From contig NZ_SMSE01000001.1 in assembly GCF_004354085.1 (NCBI RefSeq), forward strand, positions 983,724 through 1,047,723: a DNA stretch of 64,000 nucleotides, written 5' to 3'. The translations under genes and the position numbers were made by a program. Shown piece after piece: positions 9,997 through 18,991 of this stretch. The notes under the pieces were generated by a model. It searched no databases and had not been told where the DNA came from. It saw only the letters and a program-made list of their open reading frames with translations. The stretch comes from Seongchinamella unica (GTDB taxonomy: Bacteria; Pseudomonadota; Gammaproteobacteria; Pseudomonadales; Halieaceae). Position 1 is the first letter of the stretch. Each line of letters starts with the position of its first letter.

Positions 9997-11133
9997 ATGT
10001 CTGACACCCAATCCGTATTTTCCTATGACCTTGCAGGGGTCGTTGTCGGCGAAACCGCCATCTCCGACGTGCAGGGCGACTCCGGCCTGCTGTCCTACCG
10101 CGGTATCGATATCAATGACCTGATCGGTGTGCCTTTCCTCCACGTGGCCTGGCTGGTGGTGTTCGGCGAGTGGCCCGACGAGCAGGAAAAGAGCCGGCTG
10201 AAGAGCTTCATGTGTCGTCACGCGCGCCTCACCCACAGCGAACAGGACCTGCTGGGGCAGGTGCCACGGGACCTTCATCCCATGCTGATGCTGCAGGGCA
10301 TGATTCCCCTGCTGCAAATGCCCGAGGAAGACACCCTGGGCAAGGGGCTGGACGCCGAGCAGGGCCTGTTTATCGCCGCCAAGATATCCGGGCTGATCGC
10401 CGCCCACCATCGGTTGGGGCAGAACAAGGTGATTCTCCATCCCATCGCCGGCAAGCTGCGCCATGAAAACTTCCTGACCATGTTCCATGGCAAGGCCCCC
10501 TCGCCGGATCAGGTGCGCATGCTGGACGCGGCCCAGATCCTGCAAATGGAACACAGCTTCAATGCCGGCACCTTTGCCGGCCGGGTATGCGCCAGTACCC
10601 TGGCCCCCATCCAGTCGGCCATTTCTGCCTCAATCGGCACCCTGTTCGGCAGGCTGCACGGCGGCGCCGACCAGGCGGCCCTGGAAATGGCGATGGAGAT
10701 CGGCAGCCCCGACAAGGCCGACGCCTACGTCAGGGAATGCCTGGCCAACAAGGTCAAGATCATGGGTATGGGCCACCGCGAGTACCGCACGGTCGATCCA
10801 CGCGCCAAGATTCTCAAGCCGATGGCCGTCGAACTGTGCCAGGACGAGGACAGCAGAAACCTGCTGGCTACGCTGATCGCCGTGGAAGAAGCCTGCCAGC
10901 GCGAGTTCGGCGAGCGCGGCAAGGAAATCTGGGCCAACGTGGAGTTCTACAAGGGCGCCGTGTTCCACAGCCTCGGCATTCCCAGCCACTACTTCACCGC
11001 CATGTTCGCCATGGCCCGGGTTTACGGTTACATCGCCCACTTCCTGGAATTCCGCCAGGAGAATCGCCTGATTCGACCGCGCGCCGCCTACGTCGGCAAA
11101 CCGCCGGTGGCGGCGGACCAGTCGGCGGCCTGA
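9997..11133 (+). CDS. Citrate synthase family protein (citrate or 2-methylcitrate synthase-like)
   Basis: A 378-residue protein with the citrate-synthase fold. Catalytic histidines are retained at residue 186 (QMEHSFNAG) and 221 (GRLHGGAD), and the substrate-binding GHREYRTVDPRA loop is present. The catalytic Asp of the usual NVDFY motif is replaced by Glu316 (NVEFYKG, codon GAG at 10942). The family condenses acetyl- or propionyl-CoA with oxaloacetate, but the substitution and the dedicated LysR regulator argue against calling it the housekeeping gltA. I chose ATG 9997, preceded by AGGAAG, rather than the in-frame ATG at 9919, which would lie in the operator region. Confidence 0.85.
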   Translation: MSDTQSVFSYDLAGVVVGETAISDVQGDSGLLSYRGIDINDLIGVPFLHVAWLVVFGEWPDEQEKSRLKSFMCRHARLTHSEQDLLGQVPRDLHPMLMLQGMIPLLQMPEEDTLGKGLDAEQGLFIAAKISGLIAAHHRLGQNKVILHPIAGKLRHENFLTMFHGKAPSPDQVRMLDAAQILQMEHSFNAGTFAGRVCASTLAPIQSAISASIGTLFGRLHGGADQAALEMAMEIGSPDKADAYVRECLANKVKIMGMGHREYRTVDPRAKILKPMAVELCQDEDSRNLLATLIAVEEACQREFGERGKEIWANVEFYKGAVFHSLGIPSHYFTAMFAMARVYGYIAHFLEFRQENRLIRPRAAYVGKPPVAADQSAA

Positions 11134-11140
11134 GTCACTT

Positions 11141-11252
11141 CCGTCATCCCCGCGCAAGCGGGGATCCAGCCGGCCAATATCCTCCCGGCCTAGCTGATCA
11201 TCCTGTGATGGACCTTTTACTGTGATCCCCGCTAGCGCCGGGACCACGGTGC
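11141..11252. repeat. Interspersed hairpin repeat (GTCATCCCCGC type)
   Basis: The first arm is a perfect 8-bp stem (ATCCCCGC/GCGGGGAT at 11146-11153 and 11158-11165) closed by a GCAA tetraloop. A second, imperfect hairpin of related sequence and opposite sense lies at about 11224-11247. Sequences of this type are scattered through many proteobacterial genomes; reverse translations typically contain LDPRLRGDD-like strings, as here. It follows the citrate-synthase stop and may also end transcription or protect the mRNA, though no T-run follows. Confidence 0.65.
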
Positions 11253-11346
11253 ATGCCTGTCACAATGAGTCTCTCCTCCACAGTTGCGCTATGCTGTTCA
11301 CCGGACCCGAACCAGAAACAACCATCCCCAAAGGAGCCCGACGTCC

Positions 11347-12372
11347 GTGATTCGGCTACTTGCTCTGTGCCTGTCTCTCAACCTGCTCACCGCCTGCGGT
11401 GACCAGGCCTCCAACCAGGCCCTGGGCACCCTGGAGCGCGACAGGGTCGTCCTGAAAGCCACCGACAATGAAATCATCACCGCCCAACCGGTAGCCGAAG
11501 GCACCATGGTCACCGCAGGCACCCTGCTGGTGCAGCTGGATGACAGTCGACAGAAAGCCATCGTTGCCCGCGCGCAGGCGGAGGTGGGGCGTGCCGCAGC
11601 ACAGCTGGATGAACTGCGCAACGGTGCCCGCCCCGAGGACATTGCCGCCGCCACCGCCCGGGTAGCCGGCGCCAGGGCCACCCTGGTGGAGACAACCGCA
11701 AGCTATGAGCGAATGGTCTCGCTGGTGCAACAGAAGCTGGCGGCCCAGGCCCAGCTCGATCGCGCACGGGCGGGCCGCGACGCGGCGGAAGCCAACCTGG
11801 AATCCGCCGAGGAAGAGCTGCTGCGATTGACCAACGGCACCCGCAAGGAACAGCTTGATGCCGGGGCCGCTACCCTGCAGGCGGCACAAGCGCAGCTGGC
11901 TTTGGAGCAACACCGGCTCTCCGAGCTGTCAGTGGTTGCTACCCGGGATGCCTACCTGGACAGCCTGCCCTGGAACGTGGGTGAACGGGTCAACCTGGGC
12001 GCGACGCTGGCCATCATGCTCGCCGGCGACAAGCCCTTCGCCCGGGTATACGTGCCTGAACCCTGGCGGGCACGACTGAGGGTGGGCGACGAATACCCGG
12101 TGCATATCGATGGCCTGGACCGCATGTATACCGGCATCTTGCGCTGGATCGCCACTGACCCCGCCTTCACCCCCTACTATGCACTGAACGCCTCCGACCG
12201 CGCCCGCCTGGTCTACCTGGCCGAGTTCGACCTGCTGGAGGGCGCGGACCTGCCCACGGGAGTGCCGGTACAGGTCATGCTCGCCGACGAGGTGAATGGC
12301 GAAGCCAGAGAGGGTGCCCTGGGGCACAAGGTGAATGGCGAAGCCAGAGAGGGTGCCCTGGGGCATGACTGA
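11347..12372 (+). CDS. HlyD-type membrane fusion lipoprotein of an ABC exporter
   Basis: A 341-residue protein starting at GTG 11347, ten bases after a clear AAGGAG. The leader ends in the lipobox LLTAC, so it is probably a lipoprotein. It has the split lipoyl-like beta domain (PVAEGTMVTAGTLLVQLD), a long alanine-rich coiled coil of about residues 75-190, and a beta-barrel part. Such proteins join an inner-membrane ABC exporter to the outer membrane, as YbhG does in E. coli. The C-terminus ends in two copies of a 13-residue unit encoded by a 39-bp tandem duplication. The stop overlaps the ATPase start codon by eight bases. Confidence 0.88.
   Translation: MIRLLALCLSLNLLTACGDQASNQALGTLERDRVVLKATDNEIITAQPVAEGTMVTAGTLLVQLDDSRQKAIVARAQAEVGRAAAQLDELRNGARPEDIAAATARVAGARATLVETTASYERMVSLVQQKLAAQAQLDRARAGRDAAEANLESAEEELLRLTNGTRKEQLDAGAATLQAAQAQLALEQHRLSELSVVATRDAYLDSLPWNVGERVNLGATLAIMLAGDKPFARVYVPEPWRARLRVGDEYPVHIDGLDRMYTGILRWIATDPAFTPYYALNASDRARLVYLAEFDLLEGADLPTGVPVQVMLADEVNGEAREGALGHKVNGEAREGALGHD
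12291..12366. repeat. 39-bp tandem duplication across a gene junction
   Basis: Copy one starts at 12291 and copy two at 12330, each beginning GGTGAATGGCGAAGCC and ending near GGGGCA. They are identical for 36 bases before diverging. The period of 39 keeps frame and adds VNGEAREGALGHK to the membrane fusion protein. The second copy runs up to the start codon of the ATPase gene and carries the GAGAGGG that may serve as its ribosome-binding site. Confidence 0.9.
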
Positions 12373-13297
12373 GCTCGCCATCGAGACCCGGGGGCTCAGC
12401 AAGCAGTTCGGCGACCTGACGGCCGTAAGCGGGCTGGATCTGGAAATTCCCCGGGGCGAGATTTACGGGTTTCTGGGGCCAAACGGCTCCGGGAAAACCA
12501 CCGCCATACGCATGCTGTGCGGCCTGCTGACCCCCAGCGCCGGCGACATTTCGGTACTCGGACTGGAGATTCCCCGCGATGCCGAGCAACTGCGGCGCCG
12601 TATCGGCTACATGACACAGAAGTTCTCGCTCTACGACGACCTGAGCGTCAGCGAGAACATGCACTTCATGGCGCGCATTTACGGCATGGCTCGGAGCGCA
12701 GCCCGGGACAGGGTCAGCCAGCTGCTGGACCGCTACTCGCTGGGCAGTATGCGGGGGCGTCTCGCCGGCGCCATGAGCGGCGGCCAGCGCCAGCGACTGG
12801 CGCTGGCGGTGGCAACCCTGCACCAGCCCGACCTGTTGATTCTGGACGAACCGACCTCGGCGGTCGATCCGGAGAACCGACGGGATTTCTGGGAAAAGCT
12901 GTTTGACCTGATCGACGAGGGGGCTACGGTGCTCGTCTCCACCCATTACATGGACGAGGCCGAGCGCTGCCACCAGCTGGCGATACTGGAAACCGGCCAC
13001 CTGCGCAAGCACGGCGCCCCCCAGGACCTGATGGAGGCGCTGGCGGGCAGGGTGATTGAAATCGAGGGTGCAGACCTGCGCCAGGTGAAAGAGAGGCTGT
13101 TGCGCATTGACGGTGTCCAGTCGGCCGCCCAACAGGGCCTGCACCTGAGGATACTGATGGCAGAAAACGGCCATACCGGCGATGCCGCCATCAGTCGCCT
13201 GCACCAGGAACTGGCCGGCGAGGAGCTGCGCATTCATGTCGGCAAACCCAGCCTGGAAGATGTGTTCGTGGCCTGTACCCGGGGAGAAGTTCGCTGA
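12365..13297 (+). CDS. ABC exporter ATP-binding protein (YbhF/CcmA type)
   Basis: A single-domain ATPase of 310 residues. The Walker A motif is GPNGSGKTT, the ABC signature is SGGQRQRLAL, and Walker B is LLILDEPTSAVDP, followed by the H-loop STHYMDEAERC. The C-terminal 80 residues match the extension typical of ABC-2 multidrug exporters. I chose ATG 12365 because the family alignment starts at MTELAIETRGLSKQF; the frame is open ten codons further back into the duplicated DNA. It overlaps the fusion-protein gene at the start and the permease gene (ATGA) at the end, so the three are translationally coupled. Confidence 0.93.
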   Translation: MTELAIETRGLSKQFGDLTAVSGLDLEIPRGEIYGFLGPNGSGKTTAIRMLCGLLTPSAGDISVLGLEIPRDAEQLRRRIGYMTQKFSLYDDLSVSENMHFMARIYGMARSAARDRVSQLLDRYSLGSMRGRLAGAMSGGQRQRLALAVATLHQPDLLILDEPTSAVDPENRRDFWEKLFDLIDEGATVLVSTHYMDEAERCHQLAILETGHLRKHGAPQDLMEALAGRVIEIEGADLRQVKERLLRIDGVQSAAQQGLHLRILMAENGHTGDAAISRLHQELAGEELRIHVGKPSLEDVFVACTRGEVR

Positions 13298-14403
13298 TGA
13301 GCAGCCTGCAGCGTATGAGCGCCGTCGCCACCAAGGAGCTGCGCCAGTTGTCCCGCGACCGTGTGACCTTCAGCATGGTGGTCATGATTCCTCTCATCCA
13401 GTTATTGCTGTTCGGCTTCGCCATCAACACCATGGTACGCGGCATACCGGTGGCGGTAGTGGATCTCAGCGACAGCGCCGCTGCCAGAGTGATCAGCGAA
13501 CAGGTACGGGTAAGCCAGGTGGTCGATATCGTCGCCCAGTACGACACCCCGGCGGAGGCCGAGGCCGCCATCGTCGCCGGCAAGGTGCGCGCCGCCCTGG
13601 TACTGCCGCGCGACCTGCCGCAACGACTGGCCAATGGCGCGACCGTGGGCCAATGGATGGTCGACGGTTCAGACACCATGGTCGGTTCCGCCCTGCTGGG
13701 CCTGCGTACCATGCCGCTGAAACTCGAGGCGGGCGTACCCCCGGGGGCTTATACCCAGCGTGTGCCCAGTTTCGAAGTGGCGCTGTTTTTTAACCCGGAG
13801 CGACGCTCGGAAGTTAACATCGTGCCCGGCCTGACCGCGATCATACTCACCATGACCATGATCCTGTTCACCTCGGTGGCGCTGGTCAGGGAGCGCGAGC
13901 GGGGCAACATGGAGCTACTGATTACCACGCCCATCCGCCCGCTGGAACTGATGCTGGGCAAGTTACTGCCCTACGTGTTTGTAGGGCTCATCCAGATCAC
14001 TATCATTCTCGGCCTGGGCAGACTGGTGTTCAACGTGCCGTTCCAGGGCGCCCTGTTCGACCTGTCTGTCGTCACCCTGGCCTTTATCGGCGCCAGCCTT
14101 GCCCTCGGGCTGCTGATCTCCACCATCGCCAAAACCCAGATGGAAGCGATGCAGATGACAGTGTTCATACTCATGCCCTCCATATTGCTGAGCGGCTTCA
14201 TGTTTCCCTTCGATGCGATGCCACGGGCCGCCCAGCATATCGCCGAGCTGTTACCGGCCACGCATTTCATGCGTCTGATTCGTGGCGTTTACCTCCGCGG
14301 GGCGACGGCCGGCCAGATGTGGGCTGAACTGTTATGGCTGCTGGCATTCGCCGCCATCATGCTGACCATCGCGACCAAACGTTTTCACAAGAGCCTCGAC
14401 TGA
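13297..14403 (+). CDS. ABC-2 type exporter permease (YbhR type)
   Basis: A 368-residue inner-membrane protein. It has one N-terminal helix, a periplasmic domain of about 140 residues, and five further helices from about residue 175. The conserved RERERGNMELLITTPI segment of ABC-2 permeases is present. It pairs with the ATPase and fusion protein to form a tripartite export system for drugs or lipophilic compounds. Only one permease is present, where the E. coli ybh system has two, so a homodimer is likely. The start ATG overlaps the ATPase stop. Confidence 0.91.
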   Translation: MSSLQRMSAVATKELRQLSRDRVTFSMVVMIPLIQLLLFGFAINTMVRGIPVAVVDLSDSAAARVISEQVRVSQVVDIVAQYDTPAEAEAAIVAGKVRAALVLPRDLPQRLANGATVGQWMVDGSDTMVGSALLGLRTMPLKLEAGVPPGAYTQRVPSFEVALFFNPERRSEVNIVPGLTAIILTMTMILFTSVALVRERERGNMELLITTPIRPLELMLGKLLPYVFVGLIQITIILGLGRLVFNVPFQGALFDLSVVTLAFIGASLALGLLISTIAKTQMEAMQMTVFILMPSILLSGFMFPFDAMPRAAQHIAELLPATHFMRLIRGVYLRGATAGQMWAELLWLLAFAAIMLTIATKRFHKSLD

Positions 14404-14493
14404 GTTTTCCTTCGGGGCAGGAGCAGCGTGGGCGCCAGCCACGATAACATTCCAATGGATTTCGGCTCCGCCGGTAACAACGCTTTTACCCAA

Positions 14494-14507
14494 CCAGATC
14501 AATCTGG
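14494..14507. promoter_or_regulatory. Possible operator palindrome before the persulfide dioxygenase gene
   Basis: CCAGAT-CA-ATCTGG is a 6+6 inverted repeat 53 bases before the start codon. A TAGAAT sequence at 14525 could be a -10 box. No regulator gene is adjacent, so the role is a guess. Confidence 0.3.
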
Positions 14508-14559
14508 CGCAAGCAGAGTGATGCTAGAATCGTCATGCCGAAAGCCCGGGGAGCGCAGC

Positions 14560-15615
14560 ATGATTTTTCGCCAACTGTTCGATTCCGATTCGTCTACCTA
14601 CACCTACCTGCTGGGATGCCCCGACACCCGCGAGGCAGTAGTGATTGATACGGTTTTCGAACAGCACGCACGGGATGCCGCATTGATCCGCGAGCTGGAC
14701 TTGAAGGTGCGCTACGCCCTGGATACCCACGTACACGCGGATCACGTGACCGGTGCCTGGCTGATGCGGAAAACCTTCGGCGCGCAGACGGTGATCTCCG
14801 GCCAGGCGGGCGTCGATGAGGCGGATATCGAGGTCAATGATGGTGACGTGCTGGCTTTCGGCAACCAGTCGGTCTCGGTGCGGGCGACCCCCGGCCACAC
14901 CGATGGCTGCCTTACCTACGTGACCCGGGACAAGGATATGGCCTTTACCGGCGACTGCCTGCTGATCCGGGGCGCCGGGCGCACCGACTTCCAGGCCGGT
15001 GATGCCCACCGCATGTGGCGCAGTATCCGCGAGCAGATTTTCTCCCTGCCGGAGGACTGCCTGCTGTACCCCGGTCACGACTATGACGGTCGCACGGTTT
15101 CCACCGTCGCCGAGGAAAAGGCCTTCAATCCGCGCATTGGCGGGGAGGCCAGGGAGGAGGACTTCGTCGGTTACATGGAGAACATGGCACTGCCCCACCC
15201 CCGGCTGATCGATATCGCGGTACCCGCCAACCTGCGCGGCGGCAAGCCCGAGGACGGTGTGGTACCGGACACCCCCGACTGGGGCCCGGTAACGAAAAGT
15301 TTTGCCGGCATCCCCGAGGTGCCGCCGGACTGGGTAGCCAGGCACAGCCGTGAACTGTGCCTGCTGGACGTTCGCGGCCCCGGTGAATACGCTGGCGAGT
15401 TGGGACATCTGGCAAACGCGCTACTGATTCCACTGGATCAGCTACGGGACCGCCTGCACGAGATACCCGACAACCGGCCGGTAATCACTATCTGCCAGTC
15501 CGGCAAACGCTCGGCAATGGCGACACAGATCCTGCTCAAGTCAGGTGTCGACAGGGCCGCCAACCTCGCGGGAGGTATGATCCAGTGGAATCGCCTGGGT
15601 TTACCGGTGGCCTGA
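14560..15615 (+). CDS. Persulfide dioxygenase-rhodanese fusion (ETHE1-like MBL protein)
   Basis: A 351-residue two-domain protein. The metallo-beta-lactamase domain carries THVHADH (His57, His59, Asp61, His62), PGHTDG, TGDCLLIRGAGRTDF and LYPGHDY, matching ETHE1-type glutathione persulfide dioxygenases. From about residue 255 a rhodanese domain follows, with active Cys312 in ICQSGKRS. The fusion can oxidise glutathione persulfide to sulfite and transfer sulfur to make thiosulfate in the cytoplasm. I chose ATG 14560, preceded by GGGGAG and matching the family start MIFRQLFD; the frame extends 44 codons upstream without family similarity. Confidence 0.92.
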   Translation: MIFRQLFDSDSSTYTYLLGCPDTREAVVIDTVFEQHARDAALIRELDLKVRYALDTHVHADHVTGAWLMRKTFGAQTVISGQAGVDEADIEVNDGDVLAFGNQSVSVRATPGHTDGCLTYVTRDKDMAFTGDCLLIRGAGRTDFQAGDAHRMWRSIREQIFSLPEDCLLYPGHDYDGRTVSTVAEEKAFNPRIGGEAREEDFVGYMENMALPHPRLIDIAVPANLRGGKPEDGVVPDTPDWGPVTKSFAGIPEVPPDWVARHSRELCLLDVRGPGEYAGELGHLANALLIPLDQLRDRLHEIPDNRPVITICQSGKRSAMATQILLKSGVDRAANLAGGMIQWNRLGLPVA

Positions 15616-15646
15616 GCCGCCGCGGCGCGAAAGCAGGTGATTTCTG

Positions 15647-15652
15647 TATAAT
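15647..15652 (+). promoter_or_regulatory. Putative -10 box of the peptide-ABC operon
   Basis: A perfect TATAAT lies 30 bases before the first binding-protein ATG at 15683. No convincing -35 box is seen 16-18 bases upstream, so an activator may be needed. Confidence 0.5.
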
Positions 15653-15682
15653 AAGCGCTTGAATCCATACCGGGCACCACCC

Positions 15683-17317
15683 ATGATCCGCAATCTCGCC
15701 ACTGTCGTTCTCGCACTACTGCTCGCCGCCTGCGGCGGCGGTGAATCCAACGTGGTCCAGGGTAACCGCGAGGGAATTCTTCATTACGGCAATGGCTCTG
15801 AGCCACAGGGACTGGATCCGCACGTGGTCACCGGGGTGCCGGAAAACAAGCTGATACGCGCCCTGTTCGAAGGCCTGGCGGTCAAAAACCCCTACACCCT
15901 GGAGCCCGAACCCGGAGTCGCCGAATCCTGGGATATTTCCGCTGACGGCAAGGTGGTCACCTTCCACATCAATCCCGAGGCACGCTGGTCCAACGGTGAA
16001 CCGGTGACCGCCGGAGACTTTGTCTGGTCCTGGGAGCGGGCACTTAACCCGGCCATGGGTAATCTCTATGCCTACATGCTGTTCCCCATCGTCAACGCCG
16101 AGGCCTATGCCAAGGGCGAACTGGAGGATTTCGAGCAGGTAGGCATCAAGGCGCCGGACGACCAGACCCTGGTGGTGAATCTCAACGCCCCTACCCCCTA
16201 TTTCATCCAACTGATGGACCACTACTCCACTTTTGCCGTTCACCCGGAAACGATTCTCAAGCACGGCAAGAAAACCGATCGATTCACCCGTTGGACCCGG
16301 GTGGAAAACATGGTCAACAACGGGCCTTTCAACCTCAAGGAATGGAAGCTCAACCGCCGCATCAGCATGGAAAAAAGCGATACCTACTGGGATCGCGACA
16401 AGGTCAGGCTCAATGGGGTGATCTTCTACCCCACAGAAAACCTGGTTTCCGAGGAACGGATGTTCCGGGTGGGCCAGCTGCATTACACCCAGACCATTCC
16501 CCTGGACAAGATTCCGGTGTACCAGGCCATGGAGGACACGCCCTACGTCCAGGCGCCCTACCTGGGGACCTACTTTTACCTGATCAACACCAGGCGTCCG
16601 CCGGTGGATGATGTGCGGGTACGCAAGGCCCTGTCCATGGCCATCGACCGGCACAAGCTCAATGACACGGTACTGCAGAAGTCCAATGTGCCGGCCTACA
16701 GCATCACGCCACCGGATACCCTGGGATACTACCCGCCCAAACTGTTCGAGTACGACCCGCAGCAGGCTCGCCAGTTGCTGGCGGATGCCGGCTACCCCAA
16801 TGGCGAAGGCTGGCCCGGGCTGGAGTTGATTTACAACACCTCGGAGAGCCACCGGAAAATCGCCGTCGCCCTGCAGCAGATGTGGAAGGACGTCCTCAAC
16901 ATTGCGGTGACCATTTCCAACCAGGAGTGGAAGGTCTACCTCGATTCCGTCACCCAGATGGATTTCCAGATTGCCCGTCGCGGCTGGATCGGCGACTACG
17001 TCGATCCCAACAACTTCCTCGACCTCTACCTTACTGACGGCGGCAACAACAACACCGGCTTCGCCGACCCCCGCTATGATGAAATGATTCTCGAGCTGGC
17101 CCCGCAGGCCGAGACCCAGGAAGAGCGCTACAGAATCTTTTACGAGGCCGAAACCATGCTGATGGAGCAGATGCCCATCCTGCCGATCTACACCTATACC
17201 AGCAAACACCTGATTCACCCCAGCGTGAAGGGCCTGCCGTCCAACCTCATGGACTCACTCAACCTCAAGTACGTCTGGCTGGATCCGGACTGGGACCAGC
17301 AGAAGCGGGCAGAATAA
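15683..17317 (+). CDS. Peptide-type ABC transporter substrate-binding lipoprotein 1 (OppA-like)
   Basis: A 544-residue family 5 solute-binding protein. The leader ends in the lipobox LLAAC, giving a lipid-anchored mature protein. The body has the conserved opening HYGNGSEPQGLDPHV and the TRWTRVENMVNNGPFNLKEW segment of OppA-like proteins. It captures oligopeptides or related molecules in the periplasm. ATG 15683 fits the signal peptide; an in-frame TTG lies eight codons upstream. It is followed after four bases by a paralogue, and about half of aligned residues agree by eye, so the pair arose by duplication. Confidence 0.93.
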   Translation: MIRNLATVVLALLLAACGGGESNVVQGNREGILHYGNGSEPQGLDPHVVTGVPENKLIRALFEGLAVKNPYTLEPEPGVAESWDISADGKVVTFHINPEARWSNGEPVTAGDFVWSWERALNPAMGNLYAYMLFPIVNAEAYAKGELEDFEQVGIKAPDDQTLVVNLNAPTPYFIQLMDHYSTFAVHPETILKHGKKTDRFTRWTRVENMVNNGPFNLKEWKLNRRISMEKSDTYWDRDKVRLNGVIFYPTENLVSEERMFRVGQLHYTQTIPLDKIPVYQAMEDTPYVQAPYLGTYFYLINTRRPPVDDVRVRKALSMAIDRHKLNDTVLQKSNVPAYSITPPDTLGYYPPKLFEYDPQQARQLLADAGYPNGEGWPGLELIYNTSESHRKIAVALQQMWKDVLNIAVTISNQEWKVYLDSVTQMDFQIARRGWIGDYVDPNNFLDLYLTDGGNNNTGFADPRYDEMILELAPQAETQEERYRIFYEAETMLMEQMPILPIYTYTSKHLIHPSVKGLPSNLMDSLNLKYVWLDPDWDQQKRAE

Positions 17318-17321
17318 CGCC

Positions 17322-18983
17322 ATGGCTACCGACAACAGCGCAACGCGGTGGGTCGGTCCTCTCCTCGCAGCCCTGCTGGCGCTGTGCGTCGGCAGCTGCG
17401 GCTTCAACGAATCCAACGTCGCCGCGGGCAACCGCGACGGCGTATTCCACTTCGGCAACGGCACCGAACCCCAGAGCATCGACCCGCACGTGATGAGCGG
17501 CTCTCCCGAGGTCAACATCGCCCGGGCGCTGTTCGAGGGGCTGGTCACCCGCCACCCCCACACCATGGAAATGGTGCCAGGCGTTGCCGAACGCTGGGAC
17601 ATTTCGGAAGACGGCAAGGTCTACACCTTTTACCTCAATCCCCGGGCCCGCTGGTCCAATCGCGACCCGGTCACCGCCGAAGACTTCCGCTGGTCACTGC
17701 ATCGCTCCCTCCACCCGCAGCTGGGCAACCAGCTGGCCTATACCCTGTTCGGTATTGTCGGCGCCCAGGATTTTGCCACCGGCAGGAACACCGACCCGGA
17801 GTCTGTGGGTATAGACGTGCTGGACGACCTGACCCTGCGTATCCGCCTGAACAACCCCGACCCTTACTTCCTCAGCACCATGGGCACCTATCCCACCTAC
17901 CCGGTGCATCGCGCCACCGTGGAAGCCCATGGACAATGGACTGACCGTTTTGCCCAGTGGACCCGGGTGGGCAATTTTGTCGGCAACGGTCCCTTTGTTC
18001 TCAGCGAGTGGAAGCTCAACCGGCGCCTGGTGGTCACGCGCAGCGAGACCTACTGGGACCGCGAAAAGGTGACATTGAATGCCGTGGTGTTTCACCCCAT
18101 TGAGAGCGCAACCGCCGAGGAAAAGATGTTCCGGGCCGGGCAGTTGCACTTCACCCAGTTGGTGCCGCTGAGCAAAATTCCCGGCTACCAGGCGATGGAC
18201 AACTCCCCCTACCAGCAACACCGCTGGCAGGGGACCTACTTCCTCCAGTTGAACGTCAGGCGTGACCCGCTGGACGACAAGCGGGTGCGACAGGCACTGG
18301 CGCTGGCCACCGACCGGCAGAAAATCGTCAATACTGTATTGCTGAAAACCGAGGTACCCAATTCCGCACTGGTACCGGTCAACACACCGGGCTACCAGTC
18401 TCCCCCCGCCCCGGATTACGACCCGCAACGGGCGCGCCAGCTCCTGGCAGCGGCCGGCTACCCCGGCGGCGAGGGCTGGCCCGGGATGGAGTTTGTTTTC
18501 AATACCAGCGAGAACCACCGGAAAATCGCCGTTGTCCTGCAGCAAATGTGGCAGGAAGCCCTGGGTATCAGCATCACCCTGGCCAACCAGGAGTGGAAAG
18601 TCTACCTGGACACAATCAACGAGGGGGACTACACCCTGTCCCGGATGGGCTGGATTGCCTCGAACCTGGATCCGGCGACCTACCTGAACATTTTCACCAG
18701 CGAGAGCGGTATCAACCGCACCGGCTTCTCCAATGCGCGATATGATGAAATAATGCTCGAACTGGCGCCCGCCGAGGCGGACCCGGAGAAACGTAACGCG
18801 CTGATGCGGGAAGCGGAAGCCATCCTGCTGGAGGAAGTTCCGCTGCTGCCACTTTATACCTATAACAGCAAGCACCTGGTTCAACCCAGCGTTAAAGGAG
18901 CACCACCCAACGTGCTCGACGTACAGAACTACAAATACATCAGCCTGGACCCGGCGATCCCGGTCTGGAAAGGCGAGGGTTAG
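17322..18983 (+). CDS. Peptide-type ABC transporter substrate-binding lipoprotein 2 (OppA-like)
   Basis: A 553-residue paralogue of the preceding protein, with lipobox CVGSC and the same landmarks (HFGNGTEPQSIDPHV, TRVGNFVGNGPFVLSEW). Divergence is spread along the whole length, including the central and late ligand-contacting regions, so it may bind a different ligand and share the same permeases. The genes for the permeases and ATPase follow directly, with eight bases to the first permease gene. Confidence 0.93.
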   Translation: MATDNSATRWVGPLLAALLALCVGSCGFNESNVAAGNRDGVFHFGNGTEPQSIDPHVMSGSPEVNIARALFEGLVTRHPHTMEMVPGVAERWDISEDGKVYTFYLNPRARWSNRDPVTAEDFRWSLHRSLHPQLGNQLAYTLFGIVGAQDFATGRNTDPESVGIDVLDDLTLRIRLNNPDPYFLSTMGTYPTYPVHRATVEAHGQWTDRFAQWTRVGNFVGNGPFVLSEWKLNRRLVVTRSETYWDREKVTLNAVVFHPIESATAEEKMFRAGQLHFTQLVPLSKIPGYQAMDNSPYQQHRWQGTYFLQLNVRRDPLDDKRVRQALALATDRQKIVNTVLLKTEVPNSALVPVNTPGYQSPPAPDYDPQRARQLLAAAGYPGGEGWPGMEFVFNTSENHRKIAVVLQQMWQEALGISITLANQEWKVYLDTINEGDYTLSRMGWIASNLDPATYLNIFTSESGINRTGFSNARYDEIMLELAPAEADPEKRNALMREAEAILLEEVPLLPLYTYNSKHLVQPSVKGAPPNVLDVQNYKYISLDPAIPVWKGEG

Positions 18984-18991
18984 TAGACAAC

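Noticed and set aside
9901-10554. N-terminal extension of the LysR protein by 218 residues
   Set aside because: The extension is antisense to the citrate-synthase gene and crosses the operator; LysR similarity starts exactly at the ATG at 9900.
10630-11247. Minus-strand open frame containing LDPRLRGDD
   Set aside because: It is antisense to the citrate-synthase gene and the peptide is the known spurious translation of the hairpin repeat.
12350-12372. Frameshift between the fusion-protein and ATPase genes
   Set aside because: The overlap ATGACTGA is a normal translational-coupling junction; both proteins are intact.
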